From positions 113,130 through 177,129 of the forward strand of contig JAMXFF010000007.1 in the NCBI GenBank assembly GCA_025370845.1: a stretch of 64,000 nucleotides of DNA, given 5' to 3'. Each line of letters opens with the position of its first letter. The stretch's first letter is position 1. The notes under the pieces are model-generated. The model made no database searches. It saw nothing but the letters and a program-made list of their open reading frames with translations, and had not been told where the DNA came from. The stretch comes from Laspinema palackyanum D2a. Its GTDB lineage: Bacteria > Cyanobacteriota > Cyanobacteriia > Cyanobacteriales > Laspinemataceae. A program made the position numbers and the translations under genes. Below, piece after piece: positions 61,221 through 64,000 of this stretch.

Positions 61221-63797
61221 TTACTTCGTGGTCATGGTATGGACGCCATCCCAGTCCTCTGGCGGTGGCATTTTCATATAATCTTCTGCTCTTTGAATGT
61301 GAATTTTTACCGCTTGGTCTTCGGGATAAATTGCCCCTGCGGATTGAAAGAGGGTAATCGATTCAGAAAAATTTCGAGAGATATAGGCGGCACGTCCGGC
61401 GCTATAAAAGTCTAAGAATTTCTGTTTTTCGCCATCTATGGGAGTCTGCCGATCGCCGATTAATTCATAAATCCCCACTGCCTGATTTTTTCCCTTGACC
61501 CGAATCTTATCTAACTCTCTCACCCAGATCCGATCGCTACAGAGTTGATAAGTAAATTCGCTAATAATAATATCACATTTGTATTCCTTCGTCACGCTTT
61601 CTAACCGCGCACTTAAATTCACCCCATCCCCAATCACCGTATAATCCATCCGCTTTTGACTCCCAATATTTCCAGAAACTACTTCCCCGGAACTAATGCC
61701 AATCCCAATGCGAATATTATGTTCTTTTTGATGACGATTAAATTCATCTAAACGCCGACGCATATCTAAGGCCGATTGTACCGCCTTCCAAGCGTGGTCT
61801 TTCAACGGTAACGGCGCACCAAATACCGCCATTAACGCATCCCCAATAAATTTATCCAGCGTTCCATCGCAGTTAAAAACCGCTTCTACCATTGTCTCGA
61901 AATAGTTATTTAAAAGCGAGACAACTTCTGCCGCTTCCAGGTTTTCCGTCAGGGTTGTATAACCGCGAATATCCGAGAATAAAATAGTGACTTCTTTGCG
62001 TTCCCCCACCATTAAGGCATCTTCCCCTAATGCCATGACTCGTTCTGCCACCCCAGGGGTCATATAGCGATACATGGTGGTTTTCATCCGTTTTTCGCGA
62101 CTAATATCTTCCAAAACCACTAATCCACCCCGGACTCCCCCTTCCGGGTTGGTTAAAGGATTCACCGTCAGGTTGAGACTGCGTTCGATTTCTTTAACTT
62201 GACTTTTGGGGTATTTTATGCCATTTTCATCCGGCTCATTCCAGGGGATGTAAAACTCTGGATTGTTGCGATCGCCTATCACCAAAATAGCACTTTCCAT
62301 ATTCGTTTCATCCAACTTGACTAACCCAATGGTCAGACTTTGTTCCGGGACGAAATGCCTTGCTGCATTTTGTAACGCATCCTGTAAGCGAAATCTCAGA
62401 TTGTCAATGGGGACCACTTCCCAAACATAGCGGCCTTGTAATTTTTGCTGCCACAACAACAGTTTTTGCTTATTTTCCTGCTGGATCTGAAACTGGCGAT
62501 CGCTCTCCTTGCGGTCATCCTTCTGAATCGGACATCCCAGCAACTCTAACGCCGCCTCATTAATCGTGACAATTTTCCCGTCCATATTGGTGGAAATCAC
62601 CGCATCGGAAAGGCTTTCTAAAATATCCTTTTGATATTGCTTCTCCAGCAAAACACTCTCAAACAATTGCGCGTTTTGTAACGCAATTCCCGCCTGAGCA
62701 TTAAACGCGCGCAAAAACGCTTCATCGGAAGAATTAAAACTCCCCTTGTGCTTATTAATCAGTTGCGTCACCCCGATTAACTCCCCGGACGCATTAAAAA
62801 CCGGCATACAAAGAATTGTAGAGGTTTGATAGCCAGTTTTTCGGTCCGTCGTCGGGTCAAAGCGGGGGTCAAGATAGGCATCATGAATATTCAGAGTTTG
62901 ACCCGTGGAGGCAACATAACCGGCAATGCCACGATTCGCCGGAATCCGGATTTCTACCATCGTTTTGCCATCCGCCTTGGCAACTTTCGTCCAGAGTTCT
63001 TCCGTTTCCTTGCTGAGTAAAAATAGGGTACTGCGATCGGCCTGCATTAAATCCTTGGCGCGGTCCATGACAGCGCGTAACGTCGTTTCTAGGTCCAGAC
63101 TTTGACCTAAAGTCGTCGTTGCTTCCAGTAACGCACTAACCCCGCGTTGATTTCTCGCCGCCACATAAAAAGACTGACAACTTTCCAGAATAATCGCAAT
63201 GGAAGAGGCAAACCCGGCAAATTGAAGCTGGTCCTCGCGGTTGAATGGCACCTCCCCTATTTTATTCAGGACCTGAACCACCGCTACGACGCGATCGGTA
63301 TCTTTGCTGCTAAAAATCGGTTCACAGAGCAGATTTCGCGGGTCGCATCCTGGGGGTTCATCCACTTCCGCTTGAAATAAAGGATGATTGCGAACATCGG
63401 CAATATTGACACTTTCCCCATTGCAGGCAACATGACCGAGAATGCCGATATGGATGGGTAATCGGATTTCGGTACTTTTCCCGGTTTCGTCTTGGCTAAT
63501 TTTTGACCAGAGTTGCTCTTTCTCCTGGTCAATTAAAAAAATAGTCGTCTTTTCTGCTTGCAGGATTTGACTAATTTTGAGGGTGAAGGCATCAAGTAGC
63601 TGTTCTAACAGAATTTCGAGCGCTTCATTATTAATCAGATCGATCGCCAGCAGACATTGCTGAAATTCTGCCGTAATAAAATCAAGGATGCAGACAAATT
63701 CCCCAACCTGCATATCCTTGACCCGTCGGGTCAACTCCCCCATGCGACCCACCCGAGTTAAAGCCGCTAGAACGCTACCAGTGCCTGAAAATGTCAT
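61221..63797 (-). CDS. GAF-GAF-PAS adenylate cyclase (CyaB1-like)
   Basis: The class III cyclase makes cAMP from ATP and has 858 residues, almost the length of Anabaena CyaB1. GAF-A is about 55-205 and GAF-B about 225-380; in CyaB proteins GAF-B binds cAMP and activates the enzyme. PAS is about 385-500. The catalytic domain (about 600-780) has metal aspartates D609 (FSDIRGYT) and D653 (FIGDALMAVF), ATP-specifying K649 and T720 (DYTVIGDG), and N727 and R731 (GVNLSAR). The K/T pair is the adenylate-type set known from CyaB1. A TPR-like segment ends the protein (about 800-858). It lies alone on the minus strand. Confidence 0.94.
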   Translation of the reverse strand: MTFSGTGSVLAALTRVGRMGELTRRVKDMQVGEFVCILDFITAEFQQCLLAIDLINNEALEILLEQLLDAFTLKISQILQAEKTTIFLIDQEKEQLWSKISQDETGKSTEIRLPIHIGILGHVACNGESVNIADVRNHPLFQAEVDEPPGCDPRNLLCEPIFSSKDTDRVVAVVQVLNKIGEVPFNREDQLQFAGFASSIAIILESCQSFYVAARNQRGVSALLEATTTLGQSLDLETTLRAVMDRAKDLMQADRSTLFLLSKETEELWTKVAKADGKTMVEIRIPANRGIAGYVASTGQTLNIHDAYLDPRFDPTTDRKTGYQTSTILCMPVFNASGELIGVTQLINKHKGSFNSSDEAFLRAFNAQAGIALQNAQLFESVLLEKQYQKDILESLSDAVISTNMDGKIVTINEAALELLGCPIQKDDRKESDRQFQIQQENKQKLLLWQQKLQGRYVWEVVPIDNLRFRLQDALQNAARHFVPEQSLTIGLVKLDETNMESAILVIGDRNNPEFYIPWNEPDENGIKYPKSQVKEIERSLNLTVNPLTNPEGGVRGGLVVLEDISREKRMKTTMYRYMTPGVAERVMALGEDALMVGERKEVTILFSDIRGYTTLTENLEAAEVVSLLNNYFETMVEAVFNCDGTLDKFIGDALMAVFGAPLPLKDHAWKAVQSALDMRRRLDEFNRHQKEHNIRIGIGISSGEVVSGNIGSQKRMDYTVIGDGVNLSARLESVTKEYKCDIIISEFTYQLCSDRIWVRELDKIRVKGKNQAVGIYELIGDRQTPIDGEKQKFLDFYSAGRAAYISRNFSESITLFQSAGAIYPEDQAVKIHIQRAEDYMKMPPPEDWDGVHTMTTK

Positions 63798-63910
63798 GTG
63801 TTATCAACGCTTACCGGCTCAGATTTGCCTGATCTCTATGGTACGCCAACCCTGGGAAATGTGGGGAGGTGGGTCATTTGTCATTTGTCATTTGTCCTTG
63901 GGGTATGGGG

Positions 63911-64000
63911 GAGGATGTTCGTAGTTCTCTTCGTTCGTAGTAACGACTTCAGTCGTTCTCTTCGTTCGTAGTAACGACTTCAGTCGTTCTCTTCGTTCGT
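63911..64000. repeat. Start of a hairpin-repeat array, period 31 bp, running past the window end
   Basis: CGTAGTAACGACTTCAGTCG begins at 63936 and 63967, with a further copy starting at 63998. Units are separated by TTCTCTTCGTT. A partial copy is at about 63918. The spacing differs from the 35-bp array at 39218. Before it, CATTTGT is repeated three times (about 63879-63896). Confidence 0.9.

Overview
This window is chromosomal DNA from a cyanobacterium, most likely a filamentous one of the Oscillatoriales type. The evidence is very frequent HIP1 sites (GCGATCGC and its core), nblA, a GlbN haemoglobin with the cyanobacterial residue set, a COP23-type exported protein, a CyaB1-type adenylate cyclase, the order purC-bamA-lpxC-fabZ-lpxA-lpxB, and heavy loading of intergenic DNA with short palindromic repeats. 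The genus cannot be fixed from this sequence alone.

Layout. 1-1.4 kb: tail of an upstream gene and a response regulator/histidine kinase fusion. 1.4-5.9 kb (minus strand): the translation/secretion block rplS - tRNA-Trp - secE - nusG - rplK - rplA - [L10 leader and terminator] - rplJ - rplL. 6.0-7.2 kb: a MITE-like repeat, then about 640 bp of strongly self-complementary DNA that ends, on the minus strand, in a good intrinsic terminator; I read it as a candidate unassigned structured RNA. 7.2-11.8 kb (plus): deoxyhypusine-synthase-like gene, small heat-shock protein, dnaK. 11.9-18.3 kb (minus): five consecutive exported proteins (COP23 protein, trypsin-like protease, trypsin-like protease with TPRs, a barrel-like protein and an acidic/proline-rich protein). 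18.8-22.8 kb: a ParB-family gene with no ParA beside it, an MNT/HepT toxin-antitoxin pair whose HepT carries an in-frame amber codon, and a small membrane protein with a decayed paralogue 2.2 kb away.

22.9-36.3 kb: cysE, dispersed repeats, an orphan DppC-type permease with a textbook MITE (25-bp terminal inverted repeats, 11-bp target duplication) just after its stop, a PerM/AI-2E exporter, an HD hydrolase, an RND efflux pair (adaptor and pump) and anmK. 36.5-43.8 kb: a two-domain universal stress protein, glbN sitting between two palindromic-repeat arrays, nblA, a PP2C phosphatase, an ABC1/AarF kinase-like protein and a small coiled-coil protein. 43.9-45.7 kb: a tnpB-only insertion directly upstream of a small exported protein. 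45.8-52.8 kb (minus): the lipid A/outer-membrane operon. 53.1-60.4 kb (plus): folB, a glycosyltransferase, a Nudix hydrolase, then an ABC importer (binding protein, ATPase, permease) interleaved with a short-chain dehydrogenase and a PTPS/QueD-family enzyme. 60.5-61.1 kb: a DUF433/DUF5615 toxin-antitoxin pair. 61.2-63.8 kb (minus): a GAF-GAF-PAS-adenylate cyclase.

The most distinctive features are the repeats. A short hairpin family (arms AACGACT/AGTCGTT, tail ACTACGAAC) occurs about 20 times, in arrays with 35-bp and 31-bp periods, and has one variant with compensatory arm changes. A second family builds MITE-like elements, and a third, about 160 bp long, occurs as two inverted copies 11 kb apart. 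Start codons were chosen from family length, Shine-Dalgarno sites and overlaps; where they differ from the longest reading frame this is stated.
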